From Strongylocentrotus droebachiensis (taxonomy: Eukaryota; Echinodermata; Echinoidea; Camarodonta; Strongylocentrotidae): a stretch of 64,000 nt of DNA. The number at the start of each line of letters is the position of its first letter. Positions within the stretch are counted from its first letter, which is position 1. The notes under the pieces were generated by a model that saw only the letters and a program-made list of their open reading frames with translations, made no database searches and was not told where the DNA came from. Location: NCBI GenBank assembly GCA_035222895.1, contig JAVYIG010000093.1, positions 434,001 to 498,000 of the forward strand. The letters run 5' to 3'. The translations under genes were made by a program, and so were the position numbers. Positions 27,401-42,400 of the stretch are shown piece by piece.

Positions 27401-30400
27401 CTCTACTGTGGAAAATCATATATTTAATCAAAATCAAAATCAAAATCAAAATCAAAAATCAAAATGCATTTCAGAGTCCGATACCGATATCAATATCGAT
27501 AGCTTAACACCACTGTGAAAAAAAAAGAAAAAAAAGTGACATCGCCACACTGACTTGATTTCACTACGATGATTTAAAAATAGTACATAAAAACCAAAGA
27601 TATCATGAAAGCACAGAATAAGTTTACACTTATTTCTCTGGTCTTATAAAGTAACTAATTTTACACAAAAGAATATATAAATTACACAGTAAAGGACCTG
27701 TTTCACATATTTGTATTTGATTGTCTGACAATAAAATAGTGTTGTTCGTGCGTTGACTGTTGTGCGGGTACAACACTAACACCGAACTGGAAATGAACAT
27801 TTGCTTAATCCCTACACTGTAAAAAAATAATAGTCGAAATAACTCAATAAAATTGAGGAAAAGAATTGCCTTATTTTTATTAAGTAAATATTACCTACGG
27901 CATCTTAAGTAGAATTTACTTATTTTGCTGAATAAATTTTTACTCAGTTAAATCGAGTTACATTAACGTAAATAATTTAAGTATGTAATCATTTTAGATA
28001 ATTAAAAAAAAAGCTATGATAGGATTACATATTGCACGATTTGGTACCCATCTAATCTAACAAGTAACATCCACTAATCATTCACTACTTCTATTTAAGA
28101 TTTAACCGTATATATATATCTACCACCATCACAAACTATTACATACGCTTCAATTCGACACATATTGAAAGGCTCCAAATTTTATATATACTTGATCGTA
28201 GCATCTTAAAAGGAAAATTGGTTGACAATTTCCTGAAATATCAAGTTTTGATTTGTTTTGAACTGGGTAACAATTAAAAATTGTGTTGTCTTTGCTTAGT
28301 CATGTTAAATGAATTAGTAAATGTTTTAAAGTCCTTAAATTTCCATTCAACCACAAAAAAGAATTGTTTTATTTAAAAAAGAGTTTAACTTGGTCTTAAT
28401 GGATATTCATAAATTATGTAAATATTTCTATTACGCACTGCATCGGTCCTTACTTTAAAAAGATAAGAATAATCAACATAAATTGTTTGAGTAATACGTA
28501 TAATTTCTGATTTTGAGTTAAAATTACTAAATTAATACAAGTTGAAATTACTTTAAAGTTCTTATGTATTTGATTTTACTTAAATATTTCACGTATGTTC
28601 TACTAAATTGAAAGTTTGAGTTAGCAAGACTTAAATTAGTGCGTAAGTGGCAAAACTAATGTTTACAAGTAAATTCTACATGGAAAAAATACGTAAAAAT
28701 TACCAATGAACAAATTATTTTTTACAGTGTAGGGGCTAGTGTTAGTGAATAGGACATTCGTACGTAAAATATTAACACCAGCCACAAGGGTTGGTTCAGC
28801 AGACGAAAATTTTGCAAAATCAATAACACTAGCTACCGGAAGTTGACGATATTCAGAGATTAAAGCCTTAACACAAGCCGATTTCCGTTTTGGTGTTTAG
28901 GGCTTGTACACCAGTCCTAAACACCCAACTTGAAATCAATCATTGTGATTGACAAGTGGTTGTATTATAATGGTAAAAATAAGTCTGGGTACAAATACGT
29001 GCCCTGAATATACACGTGGCTTAAATTCCTTAAATATATATATTTTTGTAATACCCAATAAACAAAATCACGTGAAAATCACGTCAATATCAAGGTATCG
29101 ACTTGAGGAGAGTTACGTTCTTCAAACACCGGACATTTACGTAAATGTGTTAATACGTTTATTGCACTAGGTCACTTAAAACACACGTACACTAAATCAC
29201 GCAATTGTCACTGCAATATCACCATTATAATAACGTGATTATCCCTACCTTGGAGACCATGGTTTGGAAACCTAATACTCCCGTGTTTTTTTGGTTATGA
29301 AATTACATCTTCATAAACGAAATTCTCGCGTCACAGAAACACGTGAAGCGTTAGTGATAGTTTTAGTCAAAATATCTGCGTGAAATTCTATTACGTCGAA
29401 GAGGAAATATATTACTGTAACCCGCGTTCAACTCAATAAATACGCAAATGTTACACAATAAATAAACCAAAATAATGACGTTCTCATCCCGTTTCTGAAC
29501 ATCGTGTTCTGGATCTTCCATAATTACGTCCAGGCGCGCCGGAAGCAGTTTGGGATTAGAGGGGGTGGGGGGGGGTGGTTGCAAACATCCCAGAGGAGAA
29601 AGCTAGTTGCAACTGGTTGCACTAGTTGATGAACCAGTTAATGCCAACTGGTAACCCCGGAAATTGAAATGGGCTAAATGATCCAGTTGATCCAGACCAG
29701 TTAGAATTCAACTGGTCTAGCTGAGCCATTAGAACCATTTGGTAAAACTTCCAACCAGTTGAACGGCAACAACACTTCAATACTGGTACGTCTGTATTTC
29801 CAATGTAAAGGCATTGGTAATAAGTAGACTTACATAATTTAATTAATCGAATTTTTTTCATATACTTGTATTTTATTGAAATTATTTTAGTTCTAGTTAA
29901 TGTTTTCCTTATACATGTTTAATTAAATGTAATTTATACGAAGTAGCGAAATGTCCTAATAACTGGTAATTTATATTTGTAGTATTTTCGAAATGAATTG
30001 CATATAACTAAATCATCAGTAATTAAGAAATATGCTGTAAATTCAGATAAATTGTTTAAAAAAAACAGATCTGCACGCACCCCATATTCAATATGCAAAT
30101 GAATTGGTGTCAACTGGTTCAACTGGAAATATGCCAACAGTCAGTCATCAACTGGTGCAACTGGAAATATGCACACAGACCAGTTATCAGCTGGTGCAAT
30201 AATAATATTCCAACAGTCAGTTATCAACTGGTGCGAATGGAAATATGCCAACAGTCACGGGATTATCACCACGGAACTTAAATGGTAAATGTGAAACCAT
30301 CAAGACACCCAAGAATAACTCATTTTTCACACCTTAAAAATCACGAATTCACAGCTTAGATTAGTAATCAGTTTTAGCTACGTGATCATCACCAATAAAG

Positions 30401-33400
30401 TTATGGTAACTTTGAAACCATTTAAAAAGGTGTTTTAAGACACCTTATAATTACTGATTTTTCACACCTAAAAGTCACTTATGCCCAGCTTAGATTAATA
30501 ATCCGTTTGAGTCACGAGATCATCACCGCGAAACTGCTGGCAACTTTGACTACCATTTAAATAGGTGTTTTAAGACACCTAATAATTACTATTTTTTTAC
30601 ACCTAAATATCACGGATTCACAGCTTAGATTAGTAATCAGTTTTAGCTACGTGATCATAACCAAGAAAGTTATGGTAACTTTGAAACCATTTAAATAAAG
30701 AGGTGTGTAAGACGTCTCAGAATTACTAATTTAATATAACCAGATATTCACGGACAGAACAATAAGACGATTAGCCGGTGTAAGTAACGTGATTATTACC
30801 ATCAACATTGGATAACCTGTGAAACCAATCGATTAAGGTGCTTACAAGACCAAATAATTACTTATTTATCACCACCATCGGTTAACGGACAAAAAACTCG
30901 TTGCTTGGTCAAGTGGTTATTTAGTCATAAACACGTGATTTACAGAGGTAAGTGGAATCACGTTACTCCAGTCGCGTGATAAATTGGTGGTTTTTAGGTT
31001 AGATGAAAACGTGAACAGGAGTACCTTTTTTGTTTAAATGAAAGCACGTGTCGATAACGTTTAAATTTAGTTCAAAAGGCACCATACTTTAAAATCACTT
31101 AAAATACACTCCCAAAAGAGGTTACTTTTTAGTGTTTTGTTTATTGGGTACTCATGTTCCTACATATTATTCCGTGTACATGGTTTATGCACCCATTTCA
31201 ACTTTTTAATTCATAGCATATATTTATTTATAGTACAATAATGCCAGAATGAGACACTGCGTTTAATTTTGTTATTTGTTTACACTTTTGTACATTTTAT
31301 TTACTCACGCTTGTTTCTTTAAATCTTCTGCAGGTGCCCATTTCATTTCTTAATTTCCAACTTTCTTCATATTTGCTAGTACTATAGTAGAATTGTTTAT
31401 TTTTTAAACATGTTAATCCGATACTATCACCATTACGTTTTATCTATCAATTTATTTATGTTAATTGTGTTTAAAATGTAAATGGTCAAAATATAAATGT
31501 TACGAGAAAAGGAAATGAAATTCTTTGTCTATTCTCTCTTTTTTATCTTCTTTTTTCCCCACTCATCCATGTATGTAAATTCGATTTATTTTAGGTATGA
31601 TGTGCAATGTATTATTATTGTTAATTTATTCCTTGAACTAATTTGTTATCGTTTCCATATTGATGTACATGTATTTTTTATTTCTTTTTATTTCTTTGAG
31701 CTTTGTAATCTTTGTTTACAATAAACCGAAATTAATGAATGAAGAAAAAAAACGTTCAGAATCGAATCATCAAGATACATCATTTTTATTCTACCATTAC
31801 TTAAAGGGATAGTTTAGTTCTTGTTTAAGATCGCAAATGCCTTCAAAAATCTTTGCTATTGCTATTATTCTTATTTATGTCATTTCTAGTGCCCTTTTGA
31901 AGCCTAAAATTGCTCTGAAGGTAATTTTAGACCCCGCAAATGTGTGAAGTTTATATTAAATACGATCATATCAATTCAGCTCCACTTTCACAAAAATACG
32001 ATGACTGTTAGTTAATTAATAATAACACTGAACGGGCCGGCTGGTTGTGCGTACCAACACGAAAAAGCCAACAAAAAGCCAACATTGGCATCGGCTGGAA
32101 TAAAACGTATAAGGCGCTATCTCGTTTTTTCAATGGCTGGTTCAAAATTATCGAATATTTGTGGGGCACCACAAATATAAGAAATTGTTTTATTTATGGA
32201 TATTTCAGCCATCTCTGGACCAATTTTGATCAAACAAAGATGAAATGTCATTTAAATTGTATGTTCTTTCAAATTTAACACCCGTTTTTTCATTATCTCA
32301 CAAAAAAATAATTTGTGTAGCTCCCTCTGCAACAAAACTCAACTTTCCCTTTGATTTCAATACAAAACTGGACATCCAATAGAAATCACATTTAGGTAAT
32401 TATATAGACCATTGTAATGTTCAACAATTAATTATATGATGGACAAGGTTATTGAAACTGCCATTTTCGAAAGTCTTTGCGATTGTTTTCATTCTAGAGG
32501 AGTACCCTTTTGGGGAAAAATACACTACCTGACAATGTGAAAATAGTACGAGATGGTGTGGGCTAATATACCTTCTTCACACGTTGTCCCTGTCCAACCA
32601 GATTGACAATCGCAGAGAAACGAATTGAACTCATCTACACATACACCATCATTTTGACAAGGTCCAGATTCACATTCGTCAGTTTCTAATAAACAAAAGG
32701 AGTAAAAGAAGGTCAAAAAGTGAGAAAAAATTAGGCAGCGACTTTTATTTAATTCCCATGTTTGAGTACAGTAAGCTTTCAAAGATATGATAATGATGAT
32801 GATAGTGGGTTCTTGCATAGCGCTCATGTCTGTCAGACTTGACACTTCAGGCGCTCTGAAATGGATGGCAGATTACCAATAGACAATGATAGACACCATA
32901 CTTTAGTAATAGGTTAGTTTTCTTATAACATAAATATATATAAATATTCACTGTTTTGATGGGCATGAAAAAAAACTGTACTGTATCCCAAGACGAAGTT
33001 GAGTTGCATAGGGCAGTCTCGACATCACCGAGGAGGTAGTTTTAACCGTTGCCCCCTAAATAGGCAGTCGATAATTGTTTTATTTACTGCATCACACTTT
33101 TCAATTCTAAAAAAGAGATACACATGTATATTATAAAATATGCTTGTCAACCATATTTATTTGTAGGGAAATTACCTGACCCAGAGTAGGCCTATTAATT
33201 ATGTCTCAGTGTGCGCCGTTTACTTCACGCGCAAGCAAAACTATGCCCAGTAATTTTTTTGTCTGCTATACCGCCCAGCAGTCAGTAGCGAAGTTCATGC
33301 CTGCACCGATCAGAGGCCTTTAATATATGCAGTATATAAATAATACACATATATCTACCTTTCAAGCTAAGCGTATCTATGACAATTTCGGTTAAATGGG

Positions 33401-36400
33401 GCTTTCATAAGATTCTACTTATGTCAATACAATTGTCTAATTTCCTCCATCCTGTGATAGCATATGTATGGAACAACAATATTAACATTATTTATATCAC
33501 TACTTAATTGCCAGGTAGTTACTGAACAAAAATCTTTAGACATACACGCAATTCATGAACATTTTAGTTGGCAGTGTTAAAACATATTCCGAAATATTCA
33601 TTTACCATACTAGACAGTATTAGACAGGTATTCGAGGTATCATGGTCTACTGCAGTGTTTCTCAACCTTTTAAATAGATGGGGCATCCTTTTAAACAATA
33701 AAAAGTTTCGCGTCACCCTTATCCCAAATTCATAACGGAAGATTCACTCCGGTACACGCCAAGTGCCATACAATTTTGCGAGCTTGCAACCAAAGAAAAG
33801 ACATTTTCAGTAGGGTATAAATGTTATTTTGTAAACAAAACACACTAGACAAGAAATTATGCAGGCATCTCGATGCCAATAAGCATCCTGTTTCTAATTG
33901 TTCCGAAGGAGTGAAGCGAAAGGCCGTGGTAAAAAAGTAATTACGATATTACAAAATTGTAAGATATATTGAGGCACCTTGTTACCCGAGTGTGAAAATA
34001 TTAGGGCACCTTGCCATCAAAGTATATTCTGGCACCTGTACGAAGCACTATAAATGTTACCAACTTACCATCATATTAGTTTTTTATCATTATTATTATT
34101 ATTATTATTATTATCATCATCGTCATTATTATTATTATTTATCTGATAAAGGCATTACTTGTTTATAAACATCACCTTACATCAAATCAAATCATATATA
34201 CAAATTGTGCTTGAGGTGCTTTATGCAAAACAAAACATCAACAGAAAGGGGGGAATAGTCACCATTTTGACATCTTGCTCCAGTCCAGCCAGAATTACAG
34301 GTACAACTGAATGCATTCTGAAGATCGTTACAAGACCCTCCGTTAATGCACGGGTAAGACAAGCACTCATCAACATCTGCATAGAAGGAAAAGTCGGATC
34401 ACTCTTGATAATGTTAGGAATATCAATCAATCAACATATATTGGAGATAAATGTACACTTAGAACAAAACGATTAATGCATTTTGTATAACAAGATAAAT
34501 ACTATGTATATTTTTATTTTAAGTAAACATTTCGCATGATACAAGACAAGACGAAGGGCATGCCTTAAAGTAGAGCATGATGGAAGATATCATAATACGA
34601 AGAGAAAGAAAGAGAGAAACATATGATCAATGGAAATAGAAATATACTACGAGTGTTTTGAGCAGAGCTATACTGTGCTTGATATTCAGTGTAATGATTA
34701 TTATTATTATATAATAATATATGTTAAACGGTTCTAGGACACCTACTCCCTGGGCATCCACCCCCGGATATCCACCCCAGTCAACTCCCCCCCCCCCCCC
34801 CAAGGACAACTACCCCCTAGGACAACCACCCTCTAGGACAACTACTCCATGGGCCAACTACCCCCGGACAACCATCCTCTAGGACTACCCCCCCCCCCCC
34901 GACAACTATCCTAGGGGGTAGTTGTCGTATTTGAAATTTTAGAGGATGCACGTACTGTCGTTCTCCCCCGCAAGTTCTGGGTCAGCAGGTAGAGTGTACC
35001 GTACACGTTGAAAAGCAGCAGAATTACGCTCTTAAACAGGACTTAAACAGCCCCTTGCAGTCATCTAAAGTTAGACGGGACTTCAGCCCCCATCACATCA
35101 AACTAGTTCTTACAACATTCTGGAACCGTCCTAGAAAATCGTAAAACGGGTTGTGGTCGGGGCAGAATGTGTAAAAAAAAATGTCTATAATACGATCCTA
35201 GTTCGTTCGTAAACAGTCCTCAATACGTTCATCTCGTTTGTTCCCCGTCCACAGCCAATTCATATTAAGTTCAGATCGGGTAGATTAGGCAGTCCAAGCC
35301 AGTCCGTAGTCAGTTTAAACCCATTATTAACCTCGTTCCCAATACGTCCCAACCCATTCTAACTAGTTTTTAACCCGACCACCCCGTTCAGAGGCAGTTC
35401 AACTCTTCCTCATCTCGTTCTGAGTGCTTTAGGCTTTGCAGATCAAGACGTTCAAGTCAAGCATCTATCACACCAAACTAGTTCTCACTATTTTCTGGAA
35501 AATGTTGCCAAACGGGCTCAAACTGTGTGTGAACGGAGTGAACGTATTAGCAATTATATACCTCATTTTAAGATTCTTTACTAATCCTGTCTTCTGATTG
35601 GTTGAAAATGCAGTCATGTTCTTAACCATGCCCGCTAATTGAAATTCATAGTCATTTTTCCCGGCTCTACCGGTTTATATCCATTTTTCATAGCACTTTT
35701 TCCATGGCTGTGAAACGTGACGTCATTTTGCTGCGATCCCCATTTTGGTTTACGTGTTACCGTATAAGTTTCTTTTGTGCGATGACCGATGCGCAATACC
35801 GTTAACGGTGTTTGAGTGCAATTCGATTTTGGTCGCTGCATTCAGGCGACGAATCTACCAATCCACGCAGCGCAGACGACCGATCGCCATTTTTGTCATA
35901 CTGTACACAAGTTATTGTTGGTGTTAATATTCATGACTTCAAAGAGATGGAAACCTAAATGGGTGAGTCAACATTTTCCTTTTTTTCGGTATATAAAATA
36001 TATATTGACTGCTTTTAATATTCGAGGCATAGTTGTTTCTATAGGGTCTCGGGAAACTCACAACCTGCTATGACCCCGCGGCGCAAGCGCCTTGGGGTCA
36101 TAGCAGGTTGTGAGTTTCCCTTGACCCTATAGAAACCACTATGCCTCTCAAAGCAGTCAATATATCCTTACTATTTACGATCTTTTTAAGGACTTCATGG
36201 ACGGGCTCGGACTGGCTTGGACGGGAAGGGTGATCTAGAACTTTGAGCCTGTTCAAAATTCTCCCCGTCCTGCAATTGGACGGAGTGACAACGTACTTAA
36301 AACGAGATGGACGTACTACGAACGGAATTGCCGTACTTCGATCCTACAAGGAACGTACTACGAACGGAATTGCCGTACTTCGATCCTACAAGGAACGTGT

Positions 36401-39400
36401 TACCACATGATGTGGTCGAGCATCAATGAGGAAGAACGCACTAAAAATAAGATGAGGACGATTTGAACTGTCTCTGAACGTGGTGGTTGGGTTATAAACT
36501 AGTTAGAACAAGTTCAGAACTAGTAAAAATGGTTTGGACTGCTTGGAAATATCAAATTTATCCGATCTGAACTTGATATGAACTGACTGTGGACGGGTAC
36601 AGACGAGTTGGACGTATTGTGGACTGTTAATGAACGAACTAAGATCGTATTAGAGACATTCGTCCAGTCTGAGCCCGTCCATAAAGTCCTTAAACAGGTC
36701 GCAAACAGTTGATATTACGTTCAACTCCGTTCGCACACAGTTTGAGCCCGTTTGGCAACATTTTCGAGAACGTAGTGAGAACTAGTTTGGTGTGATTGGG
36801 GCTTTAGACAGGACTTAGACAACTGTTTTAGCTATGGTCACAACACAGAGCGGCGACCGACCGATTTGTAGCCTGTTCGGTCGCCACTGGATTTAAGGCA
36901 TCGCCCAGCGATTTTCTGGAGAAGTCGAGCAGGCTGTAGAGGCCCAGCGATGTTTGGACGGTGCCCTGTCGATTTCCCGTCGGTTACTCGTCGATTTTAG
37001 GTCAAAAGTGGGCGAAATCGGGGAGCTTCTCCGCGTGGCGTCCCGGCAGTGACCGACTGATGACTCACCGATTCCCGGGCGGTCTCCCACCGGCCACCGG
37101 CTGATTTAAACGAAACTGCCCGGCGGCCGGCCGGTGATTGGTGGGGCACCAAGAACGCTCGGTGCCCGGGCGGTCGCCGCCCGGACACCGACCTAATCGA
37201 GCGTTCGCCGTCGAGCGATTTAGGTCAAAAGTCGATGCCGCTAGGTCAAAGGCTACTGATAGATTGATTCTTCTATCATTTTCCATCTATCATTATGTAT
37301 ATCTTTGTCGATCCTTTTTCTATTTTTCCTTATGTCTTTCTTTTTCTTTCTTTATGTACGTTATTTTGGGGTATTTCATTTTATAAATTTCTATCTATTC
37401 TAATTAATTTCTTTGTTTTTATTTCTTCTCTCTTCCCCTATGTATTTTTATATTTTTCTTAGTTTTTTTCTTTCTTTCTTTCTACCATTTTCCTTTTCTA
37501 TGGTTTAATGGTCGTAAATATGTCATGGATCACCCGCTGTTCTAATGAGTTGGCTTCCATGGAAGATCAAAGCGTACTCGTTTGTTAATTGTTACTCCAT
37601 CTATCCCACTAAAGGCCCGGTCACACAGCCTTTCGCGTCTGTATCGCGGGTAAAATTTCGCGATTTTTTTTTTGCCCGCGGTTGCCCGTGGTGGAAAATG
37701 TGCAAAATTGGGTTACCCGCGGTTTACCCGTGGTATGCCCGCGGAACAGACGCCGGCGACTGTTCCGCGTCCTTATCGCGGGTGAAGCGCGGCGGTACCG
37801 CGGCCTACCACGCTTACACGCGGTACACACGCTAATGCACGTGATAACAACGCGGTACAGACGCGGAACAAACGTGCTATGACCGTGCTCCACCCGCGAT
37901 TACCCGATAAAATTTCGCGTCCAATTCCGCGTGTAACCACGTCTTAACCGCGGCCGTAGCACGTCCTAGCACGTTCGTTCCGCGTCTGTACCGCGTCTTT
38001 ACCGCGTGTGTACCACGTGTACCGCCCGCGATTACCCGCGGTCTAAATTTTTGGGCAGCCCAAAACTTTTTCGCGCGGCCAACCGCGTGTGAATTTCTTA
38101 CCGCGTGTAACGACGGGTAAAGTACGGCTGTATCGCGTCTTTATCGCGACCTCAAAGCGTCCAACAGCGTCTGCTTCACGGGCAGAATTTTTTGGCCGTG
38201 ATTCGGCCGCGATACGCCCGTGGAGGGCTGTGTGACCGGGCCTTTATAGGAGCATTAATAAACGATAGAATTCACAGAAGTCAGTACATGGGACCAGCTA
38301 TTCAAAAAGTGCATTCATAATTACAAACAGGATGCTTGAAATCGCTCGTCACTTACACTAATAGTCACAGGAAAAAGTCAGTTGAATTCCTGAAGATCTG
38401 AGTACTATCAAAACAGGCATTTACATTAATTCATTTTACGTACAACATACCGTGTGAGTCAAAAAAAGTTTACACCTAGAAAACTGCTTATTATTTTAAA
38501 AATCATCTATGAACAGTAAATCATTATACATCTGATGAAAGAGTGTTTTATCCCAAATCATTTGGTATCATTTTTGTGTGGAATATGTTCACGCTTGGAT
38601 AAACAGGAGGCATTGTTTCGAGAGTGCAAAAATCAACTTGCGCCAGAGTGATGCCTACAGTATGTATTATGTTGGGATTAGCGGAGTGAGAGAATGGATT
38701 GAATGTATCGAATGAAACGCATTGCTATGCTTTTTGCAGAAGCAAAGTCACACACACGCGCACAAATGTTGATTGATGTTTGATATTCGATATTTGATAT
38801 GTGTGACATAATTAAATTTGTTAGGGATGTTATTTGGATCTGCAAAGACCGAATTATTACCCAAATCCCAAGTGTTTTATTCAAACATCACATAAGCAAC
38901 TTTGGCGCAATTCGATTTTTGCACTCTCGCAAACAATGACTCCTGTTCATCCAAGCGTGAACACAAACCACACAAAATGCTACTAAATGATTCGGGATAA
39001 AACACTATTTCATTATATGTATACTAATTTACTGTTCATAATTTACTGTTTTTTGACTCACACTGTATGGTGAAAGGGGAGGGTGGTCTTGCAATGACGA
39101 AGCTGCTTCAGTATGACAGGCGCCCTCATCTCAAAAATTCAGAGTGAAGACAATTAGAATCCAAGTCTTCTCGTTATAGTTATCATACTTATGTCATGGA
39201 TTCTTCGTGCTTAATTATAACTCTAAATCAAAAACCAAACTACAACCCTCAACCTAGCACTAACCCTTAGCTTAACCCTAAACATAAAACCCAACTGCAA
39301 CCCTCCGTTTAACACTAACTTAATCCTAACCCTGAACATAAAACCCAACGGCAACCCTCAGCCGAACCTCAACCCTTATCCTAACCCTCAACCTAAAACC

Positions 39401-42400
39401 TAACTGCAACCCTCAGTCTATAACAACAATCCTAATCATTACCTTAAACCTAAAACCCAACTGCACTCTAAAAACTGAAATGTTAAATCACCATTTAAAA
39501 GGGCCGAGGAGTGACCACTCTTTCAAAATGGTAGATTAACACTTTGAACATGCCAGATTCAACACTATAAAAGTTTAATCTAGCCGGTTAAAAGAAACAA
39601 TCTGACATTTTGAAAGAGTGGTCACTCCTCGGCCCTTTTAAATTGACATTTAACATTTCAGTTTTTAGAGTGTGGAACACTCAGTCTAACACTAACCCTA
39701 ATTCTAACCCAAATCCTAAAACCCAATTGCAACCCTCAGCCTAAACAAACCCTATTCCTAACCCTAAACCTAAAACCCTACTGAAATCCTCAGTCCAACC
39801 TTAATCCCAATCCTAACTTTTAACCTAGCTAGAACCCAACTGCAACCGTCAGTCTAACCTTGAACCAAACTCCAAAATAAAACCTGCGCACTTGTCGCTG
39901 GAGAAAATGTTGCAGCACCTTTACCATGTTTATGGGTTACTTCAGATTCTTCAGAAAATCTATAGAAGACGGCGGCGGAGCCTGGGGCAGGGGCAGAGTG
40001 CCCCCCCCCCCTCCCCATACACACACACTTTTTCGGGTTCCCCTAAAGTGCCCCTTTTTTTACATTTGCTTCAGTAAGCACCTCTTTTTATTCCTTTTTT
40101 CTTTTCTTTCACCCTTAACAGGTGTTTTTAATAAAACAAAATAATCAAACCCACATACATTTTTGTTTAACATAACCACTATAATACTTTACACATACAT
40201 TTTTACAAATTCAGGTAAATTATACATTTTTCGTTTTCCTTTTTTTGATAGAGCTGTGTTAATTTCCAAACGTATTTTAACTTCATTCCAAAAAATATAC
40301 CACAATTTTGTTTTTCCTTTCATCTTTTCCCTTTTCGTTTCTCAAAATTATCATTTTATATAAGCTCCAAAAGGCAATTGTAACAATATCATCAATATTT
40401 GTTTCCAAATTGTTTTTTAACAAAAGATCAAAATTAAAATCAATATCTACATTATAGACATGCTTTATCATTTCCATAAATTTTTCAAAGAAGGGAATGT
40501 TCATTTCAAATTTAAAAAAAGCATGAAATAAATCTTCTCTACAATTACATGTTTCACATATATCGGAATAACCAAATCCCCATAAAAACAACATTCTTTT
40601 TACAGGAATCAAATTATAAATTGTCTTAAAATTAAATTGTTTCAATTTATTTTCCTTTACATTCATCAAATTTCTTTTGAAGATCTTTTTCCAGTTTTCC
40701 TCTTTTTATTTGTAATAGATGTCCGTTCCACATTCTTATACGTGCCTCTTATCAACTCCGATAAGTGCCCCCTTCACCTATCATAATTGCCCCTATTCGA
40801 ATCTGAGAGGTGCTCATTTTACTTTAAATAGTGCACTTTTTTTTCTAATATGTGCCCCTTCCCCCTTTGTTAAGTGCAATTCTTCTATTCTTCTTCAAAT
40901 CATCTATGATGATTGCCGTTTCTCACCTCTGATATGTGCCCTTTTTTGTTTAAACACGTGCCGCCTTTTTCTTTCTAACAAGGGCCCTTTTTCCTTCTGT
41001 TAAAAGCCCCCCTTTTTTAAAGAGCCACTTCCCCTTTCTCATAAATGCCCTTTCTGATAGATGCCTCTATTAAAATATCATTGGTGCCCGTTTTCCTTCG
41101 ACATGTCCCCATTTTCCTTTGTAATAAGTGCCCATTTCAATCCTTACAAGTGCCCTGATTCGTCTCAGGTTAGTGCCCCTTTTCAGCTGAAAGAAAGGCC
41201 AATTACCATCTCTGATAAGTGCCCCTTTACCTCTTGTAATTGCCTCTTTTCAGATCTGAGAGGTGTCCATTTTATTATGACAAGTGCCTTTTTTCCTTTG
41301 TATGCCCTTTTTTCATTCTTATAAGTGCCCCTTTTCATCTCCGATAAGTGTCCTTATTAAAATTTAAGAGGTGTCCCCTTTAACTCTGTAATAAGTGCCC
41401 CTTTTTATTTCTGATAAGTGCCCCTTTCCTTTTGTAACAAGTGCCTTTTTTCATCTCTAGTGAGATATTACGTGCGAAAGGTTTTCCATATTCACTTCTG
41501 GTAATTCCCCGTTTTTTTTCATGCTCTTTTTCTTTTCAAATAAGTGTCCTTTTCCCTTTGGATATGTGGCCTTTTTTCTTTTCACCATAAACAAATGCTC
41601 CTGATTTAAGAGCAGCATTCTTTAATTTCACCCAAAGCTGATGTAATTATGTTTCTGTTCGGTTTTTCATAATAAGATTGTGCTTAAAACTCCTGCATGA
41701 TATTTTTTTCCCTCTTTTTGAGATGTAATTTTTCGCACTGCGACCTCACAAATCTTAAAGTTTTCATTCCCTTCACTCGCTCGCAAATAAATATTCACAC
41801 CATCACAATCATCTGCAAAGTACATGTATCATGCTTAAGCAGTATCTTGGACCATATAAAGAGATAAACAAACATTGAAATCATCCCTGATAATATAATC
41901 ACAATATAGGGGTATATACCATTTTCTAAAAATTGTCTATTTTCGTTTTTAGGTATCCCTTTTCCCCAGAAAGTGCCTTTTTAGTGCCCCCCCCCCCCTC
42001 ACTTTGAAAGAAGCTCCACCGCCTCTGCTTTAAAGACAACTATTCTAACAGAAAGCAGAAAAATCAGAGAAGCAGACTGGTGAAAGTTTGAATAAAATTC
42101 AATAAAAATAAGAAAGTTATGAATGTCAAAACGTTGTAATCACTACAGATATGGGCACTTAAGGTTTCCTGAATCATTAATGGCAAGTTTACGTAGTGCT
42201 GTACACCATTCCCATTCTTTCAACGAATGAAATATCAATTTTTCAAAAATGTACGTCTCAGGATGACCTATAGATGACCTATAATTTAAATGAAATATAT
42301 GTTGCTATCCATAATACATTTTGAGTAATGCCTAAAGGGAGTAAGCACTATTGAGAAAAACAGACATTAATGATATTTTTGTACACGACAAACCGGAGAT

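Noticed and set aside
34221..34430. 69-codon minus frame over exon 9
   Set aside because: It is a different frame from the EGF-coding one; the phase 1-1 exon at 34263-34376 explains the conserved sequence.
36893..37286. Several overlapping frames in the GC-rich island
   Set aside because: High GC removes stops in all frames; the sequence is made of short repeated words.
37545..37893. Frames on both strands within the 37611-38245 element
   Set aside because: Generated by CGCG-rich word repeats inside a TIR element; peptides are Arg-rich and repetitive.
39190..39885. Interstitial telomere
   Set aside because: CCCTAA occurs only inside 60-70-bp units, never as a continuous hexamer run.
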